Below are positions 17,973-25,556 of a stretch of 64,000 nucleotides of DNA, piece after piece; position 1 is the stretch's first letter; every line of letters starts with the position of its first letter. The notes under the pieces were generated by a model, which was given only the letters and a program-made list of their open reading frames with translations, ran no database searches and had not been told where the DNA came from. The translations under genes and the position numbers were made by a program. The stretch comes from an uncultured Fodinibius sp. (GTDB taxonomy: Bacteria > Bacteroidota > Rhodothermia > Balneolales > Balneolaceae). The DNA lies in contig CAJXMW010000004.1 of assembly GCA_913056235.1 (NCBI GenBank), positions 186,001-250,000 of the forward strand. Direction: 5' to 3'.

Positions 17973-18292
17973 CGCGTTAATTCAGTTATTTTGATCAGTC
18001 GGAAATTAGGGGCAATGGCTCGTAATGTCAATGAAATTAAGGCAAGGAATATAGTATTTCTGCGACTGAAAACACATAAAATTGAGTACCCTTTCTTATT
18101 TAAACTGAGTTTAAACTCAGTGTTATCAGGTTGGAGGCCCGAATCTTAATTCTTAGTTGCACAGGGCTTAATATTCTTTCCCAAAACGTAATTATATTTA
18201 GCGTTTTAAAAGAGGGTGATTCGCTAAACCAAGGTATCAATACCACTAATAACAATTATGGGAAATGACCTTTCTGAACTGATCATCTCTTA
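17973..18292. other. 320-bp upstream region of the nuo operon
   Basis: No open frame here resembles a protein. The region contains the 18-bp palindrome at 18104-18121 and is AT-rich. I cannot point to a convincing promoter. The likely function is the nuoA leader/promoter. Confidence 0.5.
18104..18121. promoter_or_regulatory. 18-bp perfect palindrome upstream of nuoA (possible operator)
   Basis: ACTGAGTTTAAACTCAGT is its own reverse complement. It ends 132 bp upstream of the nuoA start codon on the - strand. No T-run follows on either side, so a protein-binding site is more likely than a terminator. The regulator is unknown. Confidence 0.45.
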
Positions 18293-18667
18293 TCAACAAG
18301 TAGAATGAATGAGAGCAGCGGCACGCTTATTGCTACAGAGCTGATTATATTTTTCTGCTGCTTTACCGGTTTCCAGGATAAAAAAATCAATACCCTTGTC
18401 GCGCAGCATTTCTTTGGTTTCATCTTTTACCTGTAGCCGTTCGTGAAAACCCTGCGAAAGAACGACTGCTTCGGCACCGTGTTCCAGCAGCTCATTCACA
18501 TCAGCAGGCTGGATGCCAGGAGCGTGGTGGGTTCCGGTTTCGTTCCAGTCCCAAGCTCGCGATCCGCCGGGAAAGAGTTTGGCATCTTTATAAGTGTTGC
18601 CATCATCGGTTACAACTTCTCCCCATTCAACAGATTTGATAGCGGGAGAACCAATTTGATCTTCCAT
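18293..18667 (-). CDS. Mth938/AAMDC-domain (DUF498) protein
   Basis: 124-aa protein of the Mth938-like family. LFPGGSRAWDWNETGTHHAP (about 32-51) and the following GIQPADVNELLEHGAE are diagnostic. The extreme C-terminus IHSTC matches what I recall of the AAMDC branch. The family has a compact alpha/beta fold and no settled biochemical activity. The human relative NDUFAF3 is a complex I assembly factor. The gene points toward nuoA, 320 bp upstream of it, so a link to complex I is possible but unproven. Confidence 0.8.
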   Translation of the reverse strand: MEDQIGSPAIKSVEWGEVVTDDGNTYKDAKLFPGGSRAWDWNETGTHHAPGIQPADVNELLEHGAEAVVLSQGFHERLQVKDETKEMLRDKGIDFFILETGKAAEKYNQLCSNKRAAALIHSTC

Positions 18668-18817
18668 AATAAGCAGATATTAATTCCTGTTCATTTTCTA
18701 AACATTTACACCGAAAAATCCGTTTATTAAGGTAAGGTTGAAAGTTTACGGGTACCTTAAAAATCAGTAAATTTAAAATCTGAATTTCAATTATTACTCA
18801 AAAGCAACCACACACCA

Positions 18818-19390
18818 TTGGATAAGATCAAGATGGACATATTAGGGCTGTCAACCAGTCCAAGTAGCGGCGGAGCTTATGCTTTAATACTTAATGAAGT
18901 TGAAGGGAACCGGCGTCTTCCCATTATAATAGGAACATTTGAGGCACAGGCTATTGCACTTGAGCTTGAACATATAAAGCCGCCCCGGCCCATGACGCAC
19001 GATTTGTTAAAGAATATGATTCAAAACTTTGGGGCCAATGTGAACCAGGTGTTTATTAACGATTTGAGTGAGGGCACCTTTTTCGCCAAAATTATTTACG
19101 AAGATAATGGTCAGAAGTTGGAACAGGATGCGCGTCCCAGTGATGCTATAGCACTAGCCGTACGGTTCAATGCCTCGATATACGTGGCGGGAGAAATCCT
19201 TGAAGAAGCTGGCATTATTTCGGAAGGGGAAGAAGGCGATGAATTGGCTACCACATCCCAAAGCCAACAGCAAACTAAAGAGATGACTAAGCTCGAAAAG
19301 TTGGAGAGTGAGTTACAAACGGCTATTGATACTGAGAACTATGAAAAAGCAGCCCGTCTGCGTGATGAAATCCAAAAGCTAAAAGGCTAA
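18818..19390 (+). CDS. DUF151/bifunctional-nuclease-family protein with C-terminal UVR motif
   Basis: 190 aa. Residues 1-135 match the DUF151 (BFN) family: LGLSTSPSSGGAYALIL, a PIIIGTFEAQAIALELE core, PRPMTHDLL, and DARPSDAIALAVRF. After an acidic/glutamine-rich linker, residues about 155-190 form a UvrB/UvrC-type UVR helix pair (ELQTAIDTENYEKAARLRDE). Plant BFN proteins have reported nuclease activity; the bacterial role is unsettled. TTG at 18818 is used here. An in-frame ATG at 18833 would drop five residues and is a real alternative. bshC follows after 3 bp. Confidence 0.85.
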   Translation: MDKIKMDILGLSTSPSSGGAYALILNEVEGNRRLPIIIGTFEAQAIALELEHIKPPRPMTHDLLKNMIQNFGANVNQVFINDLSEGTFFAKIIYEDNGQKLEQDARPSDAIALAVRFNASIYVAGEILEEAGIISEGEEGDELATTSQSQQQTKEMTKLEKLESELQTAIDTENYEKAARLRDEIQKLKG

Positions 19391-19393
19391 GCA

Positions 19394-21010
19394 TTGCAAG
19401 TTTCCAATTATTCCTTTGAGCACCTTCCGTTCTCAAAATTATTCAAAACTTATATTAATGACTTTCGGCAGTTACAAGAGTTTTATGCTGTAAATCCCTT
19501 CGACGAAGAAGCAATAGCCGATAAAATAGATAACTACCAGTTTGCTGGAGATCGTCAGAAAACGGTTGAAGTTCTCACCTCCTTGAACAGGCAGTTCGAT
19601 GTCCATCAGGCTGCCCTCGACAATCTGGAAAGACTCCGGGACGATAACGCCCTTGCGATTGTTACGGGACAGCAACTCGGTATTTACGGCGGACCACTCT
19701 ATACTATTCTTAAAACCATTAGTACTATCCACTTAGCGCACAGGTTGGAGCAGAAGTTTAACCGGCCCGTGATCCCGGTATTTTGGCTGGCGGATGAAGA
19801 TCATGATTATGATGAGATTCGTGGGCTAAATGTGCTGGACAATGATGAAGTCGCACATGTCGAACTGCCATCGGTCGAGGAGTCGCATCCCACCGTTGCA
19901 GAGATGACGATTCCAGAGCAACTTAACGAAATGCGGGATAAGCTCCGTGAATTACTCTACGATACCGACTTTTCTGATGAGCTCTGGGAGCTGCTGGATG
20001 AGGCTTTTCAGCCTGGAAGTACTTTTTTCGAAGGTTTTGGCCAATTAATTAGTAGCTTGTTTTCCAAGCATGGATTGGTATTGGCCGGAAGCAATCATCC
20101 GCAGGTAAAAAATTTGACCAGTAATTTGCTGAAACAGTCGATTGCAGATGCTGATAAAGTTCGTCAAACGCTCGAAGAGCAGACCAGCCGGTTGACTGAA
20201 CAGTATCATCAGCAAGTGACACTTTACGATTCAAACCTTTTTTACCTTGATGACAAAGCGGGCCGGACGAAGATCAGCCGTAATGGTAGTGGTTGGCATG
20301 CTGAACAAAGTGAGGAGTGGGATACCAATCAACTTGTTACAGAAATTGAAGAGCAGCCCGAGAAATTTTCTCCCAATGTATTTTTGCGTCCCATTTTGCA
20401 GGATGCCTTGCTTCCTACACTGGGATATGTGGCTGGGCCGGGAGAGACAGCCTATTTTGGGCAGATGAAGGGACTTTATTCGTGTTTTAACCTAGAGATG
20501 CCCATAATATTTCCCCGCCTTAGTGCCACCTTGATTGAGCCCGCTATTGATCGCATCATCGGAGAACTACCATTCGAATTTTACGAGTATGATAACCGCA
20601 TCGAGGATCTTGAATCGGATTATGTGGATCGCACTGAACAGCACGACCTGGAAGTGCTGTTTGAAAATTGGAAGCAGGATATCGAAGAACTTGTAGATTC
20701 CAGGAAAGATACGATTTCTGGTATCGATTCTACCTTGGAGGGAGCCGTGGAGAAGACGACATCGCGCTATTTCGGTGAACTTGAAAAGCTCAAAGGCAAG
20801 GTGTATCGATCGGTTAAGAAGCAGGATGAAATCCAGCTAAAACGTATTCGCCGAATTAAATCTAATTTGTTTCCGGATGATGATCTGCAGGAACGTACCA
20901 TAGCTGCCATATTCTTCATGAATAAATATGGCATCGACATTTGGGATCGCCTTTTGGATTCACTGGATTCCGAAGAACAATTTGACCACCATAAACTCGT
21001 CTATTTATAG
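19394..21010 (+). CDS. bshC: Bacillithiol biosynthesis cysteine-adding enzyme
   Basis: BshC adds cysteine to GlcN-malate in the last step of bacillithiol synthesis, giving the cell's low-molecular-weight thiol. 538 aa is the normal length. Diagnostic segments are AIVTGQQLGIYGGPLYTILK (about 89-108), PVFWLADEDHDYDEI and YVAGPGETAYFGQMKGLY. The C-terminal half is a long coiled coil. TTG at 19394 is the start that gives the complete N-terminus, 3 bp after the previous stop, with the next gene only 2 bp away. bshA and bshB are not in the window. Confidence 0.93.
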   Translation: MQVSNYSFEHLPFSKLFKTYINDFRQLQEFYAVNPFDEEAIADKIDNYQFAGDRQKTVEVLTSLNRQFDVHQAALDNLERLRDDNALAIVTGQQLGIYGGPLYTILKTISTIHLAHRLEQKFNRPVIPVFWLADEDHDYDEIRGLNVLDNDEVAHVELPSVEESHPTVAEMTIPEQLNEMRDKLRELLYDTDFSDELWELLDEAFQPGSTFFEGFGQLISSLFSKHGLVLAGSNHPQVKNLTSNLLKQSIADADKVRQTLEEQTSRLTEQYHQQVTLYDSNLFYLDDKAGRTKISRNGSGWHAEQSEEWDTNQLVTEIEEQPEKFSPNVFLRPILQDALLPTLGYVAGPGETAYFGQMKGLYSCFNLEMPIIFPRLSATLIEPAIDRIIGELPFEFYEYDNRIEDLESDYVDRTEQHDLEVLFENWKQDIEELVDSRKDTISGIDSTLEGAVEKTTSRYFGELEKLKGKVYRSVKKQDEIQLKRIRRIKSNLFPDDDLQERTIAAIFFMNKYGIDIWDRLLDSLDSEEQFDHHKLVYL

Positions 21011-21012
21011 TC

Positions 21013-21585
21013 GTGGATTCACATCAGCATAAAGAGAAGATTCGCAACAAATTGCTCGAGCGCCGCAAGTCTATTTCCGAACCCGAATACTATGGCGCTT
21101 CGGCTGATATTATTGAGCAATTAAAGGAGCAGGTTGAATACCGGGATGCCCGAACTATCCATTGCTATGTATCTATCAACAAACGCCGCGAGGTGGAGAC
21201 GCGTGAGCTCATTAAAGAGATGCTTTCGAAGGGCAAAGAGGTAGTAGTGCCTATAACGGACATGGAAGCCGGCACGCTCACACATGTTCAGCTAAGGTCG
21301 TACCAGGATCTTGAGTCGAACCGATGGGGGGTACTGGAACCCACTGGCGGCACCGAGATACCTCTTGAAGAATTCGATCTGGTGATCGTGCCAATGGTTG
21401 CGGCCGATGAAGCGTGCAATCGTATTGGGTACGGCGAAGGGTTTTATGATCGTTTTCTGAGCCAGGTAGATTGTCCCAAGATTGGATTAATTTTTGAATG
21501 CAATGTGGTGGATGAACTGCCGACAGAAGATTTTGATGTGCCAATGGATAAAATAATTACCGAAGAGCGGATTATTCATCAATAA
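21013..21585 (+). CDS. 5-formyltetrahydrofolate cyclo-ligase
   Basis: MTHFS/YgfA family: ATP-dependent conversion of 5-formyl-THF to 5,10-methenyl-THF in the folate one-carbon cycle. 190 aa. The N-terminal KEKIRNKLLERRKSI binding helix, the FDLVIVPMVAADEACNRIGY loop and the GEGFYDRFL motif (about 148-156) are all present. GTG start at 21013, two bases after bshC, suggesting a bshC-cyclo-ligase transcript that also includes the upstream DUF151 gene. Confidence 0.92.
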   Translation: MDSHQHKEKIRNKLLERRKSISEPEYYGASADIIEQLKEQVEYRDARTIHCYVSINKRREVETRELIKEMLSKGKEVVVPITDMEAGTLTHVQLRSYQDLESNRWGVLEPTGGTEIPLEEFDLVIVPMVAADEACNRIGYGEGFYDRFLSQVDCPKIGLIFECNVVDELPTEDFDVPMDKIITEERIIHQ

Positions 21586-21664
21586 TAAATTGCTATATTT
21601 GGCGTAACAATCAGCATTTATAGACGTATTGCAGGTTGTTCACAAAAACTTTGGGCATAGAACT

Positions 21665-22381
21665 ATGGCTGACAGAACAAGACAACATACAGGACAACAT
21701 AATCTCGACTCGCTCATGGAGTTTGAAGATCACGAACTTCGTACCACCATGAACGAGTTTCTTGAGGATGAGAGAAAAGCAAACAACAATATCTGGAATT
21801 TTGCAACCATCGCGGGCATCGCGATGTTTTTTGTGGGCATGATTTTTATCATCCAGACTATTGGTTTGGGATTAGGCCCCGATTTATCTGGACTTATTGA
21901 TGCCTTGCCCTTAATTGGAGGGGTATTGGTTACATTGGTGGGATTTGGCTTTTTCGTTGGAGATCGCAAGAAAAAGAAACAGCAGAAAAAGAAGAAGAGC
22001 AGTTCCCGCAGCTACAACTTTGACTATGAAGTTGATTTTGACAGTAAAACAACTTCTGAGGAAGATGATTATACGCTGAACAACGATCTGGGATCCAAGA
22101 GTAAAGGGAAATCGAAAAGTAAAAGTGCGTCTGGGACGTTTGATTTCGACAATTATGCTTTTAAGCAGTCAAAGAAACTGCACAAGTCACGGACCGACAA
22201 AAAATGGGCCGGGGTTTGTGGTGGACTGGCAAAATATTTTGGTATCAGCTCAACCGTAGTTCGGTTATTATTTGTTGTTACAACTTTAGTGGGCTGGGGA
22301 TCTCCGGTTATTATTTATATAGCCCTAGCCTTAGTCTTGGATAAAGAACCTCCCGAAATGATGGACGATTTTAACTTTTAA
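21665..22381 (+). CDS. PspC-domain membrane protein
   Basis: 238 aa from the ATG at 21665 (MADRTRQHTGQHN). An in-frame TTG at 21629 would add 12 residues, but the ATG is the more natural start. The N-terminal half has two hydrophobic helices (about 40-60 and 72-92) followed by a very basic Lys/Ser stretch. The C-terminal 65 residues form a PspC domain: KWAGVCGGLAKYFGIS and then a membrane helix within VVRLLFVVTTLVGWGSPVII. PspC proteins take part in envelope-stress sensing and toxin-antitoxin-like functions. No other psp gene is adjacent. Confidence 0.85.
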   Translation: MADRTRQHTGQHNLDSLMEFEDHELRTTMNEFLEDERKANNNIWNFATIAGIAMFFVGMIFIIQTIGLGLGPDLSGLIDALPLIGGVLVTLVGFGFFVGDRKKKKQQKKKKSSSRSYNFDYEVDFDSKTTSEEDDYTLNNDLGSKSKGKSKSKSASGTFDFDNYAFKQSKKLHKSRTDKKWAGVCGGLAKYFGISSTVVRLLFVVTTLVGWGSPVIIYIALALVLDKEPPEMMDDFNF

Positions 22382-22464
22382 AACTAAAGGCTCATTTAAA
22401 CGGGCGTTTTTTTGAGGTAAGTTTTATTAATCAGGAGGATTATTACATTTCGACTCCATTAAGA

Positions 22465-22496
22465 ACCTCAAAGTTTGCTTCGTGAAACTTTGAGGT
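22465..22496. repeat. 12-bp perfect hairpin between the PspC gene and tmk
   Basis: ACCTCAAAGTTT pairs exactly with AAACTTTGAGGT across GCTTCGTG. No T-run follows, so it is a weak candidate terminator and more likely a palindromic repeat unit. It lies 87-118 bp upstream of the tmk start. Confidence 0.55.
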
Positions 22497-22582
22497 ATTC
22501 AGTTTCTTATTTCGTAATTCGTTGGGAGGCGTATGATTGGTATATTCCACGACAACGTTGATTATTAACGAAAAGAGAAGAT

Positions 22583-23191
22583 GTGTTTATAACTTTTGAA
22601 GGAATCGACGGAAGCGGAAAATCAACGCAGATCAAAAGGTTAAAAGAGCGCCTTGAGAAGGAGGGGGCGTTGGTTAAAGAGTTCCGTGATCCCGGTGGGC
22701 CACTGGTATCAGAAAAAATACGGGAGATGTTACTCAACCCGGATTATGAAATTGATCCTGTTACAGAGTTGTTGCTGTTTTCAGCGGCCCGTTCGCAACT
22801 CATGGCCGAAAATGTGTTGCCCAGCCTCGAAGAGGGAGCTGTAGTTATCCTTGATCGTTTCTATGATTCTACCACGGCCTACCAGGGATATGGCCGCGAA
22901 TCGGTATCCCACGAAGAAATTGAGAAGATGAACGGTGTTGCAAGTCACAAGCGTGAACCGGATCTAACTATCTATATGAAGATTCCCCTCCAAGAGGCCA
23001 AAAGTCGAATGGCTGATGAGAAAGACCGCATGGAACAGGCTGGCGATCCCTTTTTTGAAAAAGTTGTTAAGGGATTTAATCGTATTGCCGAACAGGAGGA
23101 CCGGATCATTACGGTCGATGCAACTCAGCCTCAGGATCAGGTTCATGAACGAATTTGGCAGTGTGTTCAGCAGCATTTTTCCCGAAGGTAA
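22583..23191 (+). CDS. tmk: Thymidylate kinase
   Basis: Phosphorylates dTMP to dTDP. P-loop EGIDGSGKST at residues 6-15, the DRFYDSTTAYQGYGR dTMP-binding/DRx motif near 93-107, and a LID region with basic residues (MADEKDRMEQAG). 202 aa. The start is GTG at 22583; the only nearby ATG (22581) is out of frame and stops at once. The last 83 bp overlap the 3' end of the convergent RND-exporter gene. Confidence 0.93.
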   Translation: MFITFEGIDGSGKSTQIKRLKERLEKEGALVKEFRDPGGPLVSEKIREMLLNPDYEIDPVTELLLFSAARSQLMAENVLPSLEEGAVVILDRFYDSTTAYQGYGRESVSHEEIEKMNGVASHKREPDLTIYMKIPLQEAKSRMADEKDRMEQAGDPFFEKVVKGFNRIAEQEDRIITVDATQPQDQVHERIWQCVQQHFSRR

Positions 23192-25457
23192 TGCGGGGAC
23201 GGACCCAGTAAAAAAGCGATGGGAGTAGGAAGAGGTCGGCCAACACAGCAGCGAAAATAGTTATTCCCACCAAAAGCCCCATATACACTGTTGATGTAAA
23301 TACAGAGGTTAGCAAGCTTCCAAATCCTGCTAGTAAAATAAGGCTGGTAATGAGAATGGCCCTGCCGGTCATCTGGGTGGTATGAGGTAGCGCTTCCAAC
23401 AGCGATTTTCCACGTTTCATTTCTATGCGCAGCCGGGCCATAAAGTGGATGGAGTCGTCAACGGCGATGCCAAATGCGATACTGAAAATGACGGCTGTAG
23501 AAGATTTGATATCGATGCCGGTATAACCCATGATTCCAGCCGTTATAATTAACGGTAAAACATTGGGGATCAGTGAGATAAAGACCATTCGCACATTTTT
23601 GAACAAGAAGGCCATCACGATAGAAATCAATATGAAAGCCAAGCCGATGCTTTTGAAGAGCGAGTTTACAATTTTGCTGTTGAGGCTGGCACTCAGGATC
23701 GTTGATCCAGTAGTAGTAATTTCGGCATCAGGAAAATGCTCAGTCAGGTATTGCTGAAAATCAGATCGCAGCTTATTTACACGGTATGAGCCTATATCAT
23801 AAACCTGTGTTGAGACTCTCACTTTTTGATAGGAAAAATCCGTTACTCGTTGTAGTGCTTCATCACTGTTCATTTCAAACAACAGCAAGTACTGAGACAG
23901 TAGTGGCTCGCTATCGGGCAGTACGTTTTGCGAAGCCTGTTCCGGGGCCATTGTTTTGTGCATCTCTTTCATAAGTGTATTAAATGAAACCACACGCGCA
24001 ACTTCGGGTTTGGACTGCAGGTATTCCGTAAATTTTTCCAATTGCTTGACAAAATCAGGATTTGATATCCCGTTTTCTTTTCCTGTATCAATAATAAACT
24101 CAATAGGATAGGGCGGCGTTAAGTTATCAGAAAAGAATTGGGCATGCTGGATGGGTTCGGTTTCATCGCTAAGTTCGTCGAAAACTTTACCGTTTACTTT
24201 GAGGAAATAAAGTCCACCGCCGGCCAGAAGGGTAAAAACAAGCGAGCCTATAGTAATTGTCTTGTAATGATTGCGATTGAAACGGCTTACTGTTACGAGG
24301 ACTTTTTGTAGTGACTGGAATATGACTGCGCTTTTGTCCTTGAAGACCCGCTTTATGTTCATTGTAGAAAGCAGGCTCGGCAGCAAAAAGATGGTAACGC
24401 CAAAGGCGATCATTACTCCTGCTGCAGTGTATACCCCAAATCGCTTCATTGGAACAATCTCGCTGGTCACAAGCGTGCCAAAGCCGATGGCTGTTGTAAT
24501 ACTAGTTAAAAAGGTGGCACTGCCGAGCGTAGTGACCATTTCGCTAATTGAGTTAGGACGGTCTAACCCCTGCGAACGAGCATCATCATATTTTGAGATC
24601 ATGTGGATGGAATCGGCAATACCTACACATAACAAAATGGGCGCCAATGTACTGGTCATGACTTCAAAGTAACCGCCGGTCAGTTGCATCACAGCCAGCG
24701 TAAGCAGGATCGTGAGCCAGACGATAAGAATAGGGAAAAATATGCCCGTAAAGCTTCGGTACAATCCCCAAAGCAAAAGAATGACCAGGATCGAAGAGAT
24801 GATGACATAGAAAACCATTTCCTCATTTAGGTATTGCACATACTGGTTGCGATAGTAGGGAATGCCCGAGATTTTGAAGTCGTAGGTTGCTTGGTAGGGT
24901 TCGAGAATATTTTGTAAATGCCGTAAGATCTCTTTGCGTGAGGTGAAATTGTTTTCTCCTTGGGCAATTTCAAGATAGAAAGCAGTGACCGTAGCCTCCT
25001 TGTTCAAGAGATATCCTTCAGCAAAGGGATCGCTGGTAATGTTCTGTCTGATACTGGTTAGGCCTGCTGATGTAATTGAATCCGATTCAAGGTAGGGTTC
25101 AAAAGTTAGTTTTTGGTTCGTGTTCTGAATCTGAGTAGCGGAGAACAGGCTGCGCACCTCCGAAATGTTAGGGATGGTTTTGGCGGAATCTACAATGATC
25201 TTGAGGTCATTCAGGACGTTTTGTGAAAACAGCTTATCACTGCGAAAGCCAACCATGATGACATTATCATCGCGCCCAAACTCCTTCTCCAGGTATTCAT
25301 AATCATTGATGGTCGGATCATCCTTGGGGAAGAAGTTTTCGAGATTAAAGTCAGTACGGATCTGCAGGGCAGGATAGAGCGCAGCCAATGCCGCTATACC
25401 AATGACCGCTATAATTGTTTTTGAGTATGTAAGCAGAAATTTTGCTAGCTGTTTCAC
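23109..25457 (-). CDS. RND-superfamily (MMPL/HpnN-like) exporter
   Basis: 782 aa with the duplicated RND layout: one N-terminal helix, a large periplasmic loop, five helices, then the same again in the second half. Sterol-sensing-like segments carry LCVGIADSIHMISKYDDARSQ in the first half (20 residues of it at about 275-295) and FGIAVDDSIHFMARLR in the second. The family exports lipids or hydrophobic molecules. Substrate unknown. It follows the outer-membrane barrel gene by 99 bp on the same strand, so the two probably form an export pair. Its last 27 codons run antisense to tmk. Confidence 0.87.
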   Translation of the reverse strand: MKQLAKFLLTYSKTIIAVIGIAALAALYPALQIRTDFNLENFFPKDDPTINDYEYLEKEFGRDDNVIMVGFRSDKLFSQNVLNDLKIIVDSAKTIPNISEVRSLFSATQIQNTNQKLTFEPYLESDSITSAGLTSIRQNITSDPFAEGYLLNKEATVTAFYLEIAQGENNFTSRKEILRHLQNILEPYQATYDFKISGIPYYRNQYVQYLNEEMVFYVIISSILVILLLWGLYRSFTGIFFPILIVWLTILLTLAVMQLTGGYFEVMTSTLAPILLCVGIADSIHMISKYDDARSQGLDRPNSISEMVTTLGSATFLTSITTAIGFGTLVTSEIVPMKRFGVYTAAGVMIAFGVTIFLLPSLLSTMNIKRVFKDKSAVIFQSLQKVLVTVSRFNRNHYKTITIGSLVFTLLAGGGLYFLKVNGKVFDELSDETEPIQHAQFFSDNLTPPYPIEFIIDTGKENGISNPDFVKQLEKFTEYLQSKPEVARVVSFNTLMKEMHKTMAPEQASQNVLPDSEPLLSQYLLLFEMNSDEALQRVTDFSYQKVRVSTQVYDIGSYRVNKLRSDFQQYLTEHFPDAEITTTGSTILSASLNSKIVNSLFKSIGLAFILISIVMAFLFKNVRMVFISLIPNVLPLIITAGIMGYTGIDIKSSTAVIFSIAFGIAVDDSIHFMARLRIEMKRGKSLLEALPHTTQMTGRAILITSLILLAGFGSLLTSVFTSTVYMGLLVGITIFAAVLADLFLLPSLFYWVRPRITFGKNAAEHTAKFVHEPDPEAELHRP

Positions 25458-25556
25458 GCCGTTGATTTGATCGAATCCGAGTAAATGCAGACGTCACAAC
25501 TATAAAAAGTTCGCAGGCATTCCTCGTTCGAACTAAAAGTAGTTCAAATTAATCTA

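Noticed and set aside
18293-18667. Calling the Mth938-type gene a proven complex I assembly factor (NDUFAF3)
   Set aside because: The C-terminal IHSTC points to the AAMDC branch and only neighbourhood supports the link; kept as a hypothesis.
21629-21664. TTG-initiated extension of the PspC protein
   Set aside because: Adds 12 residues with no family support; ATG at 21665 is preferred.
22382-22420. AAACG-GG-CGTTTTTTT as a rho-independent terminator after the PspC gene
   Set aside because: The stem is only four or five pairs with a two- to four-base loop; too weak to list as a feature despite the T-run.
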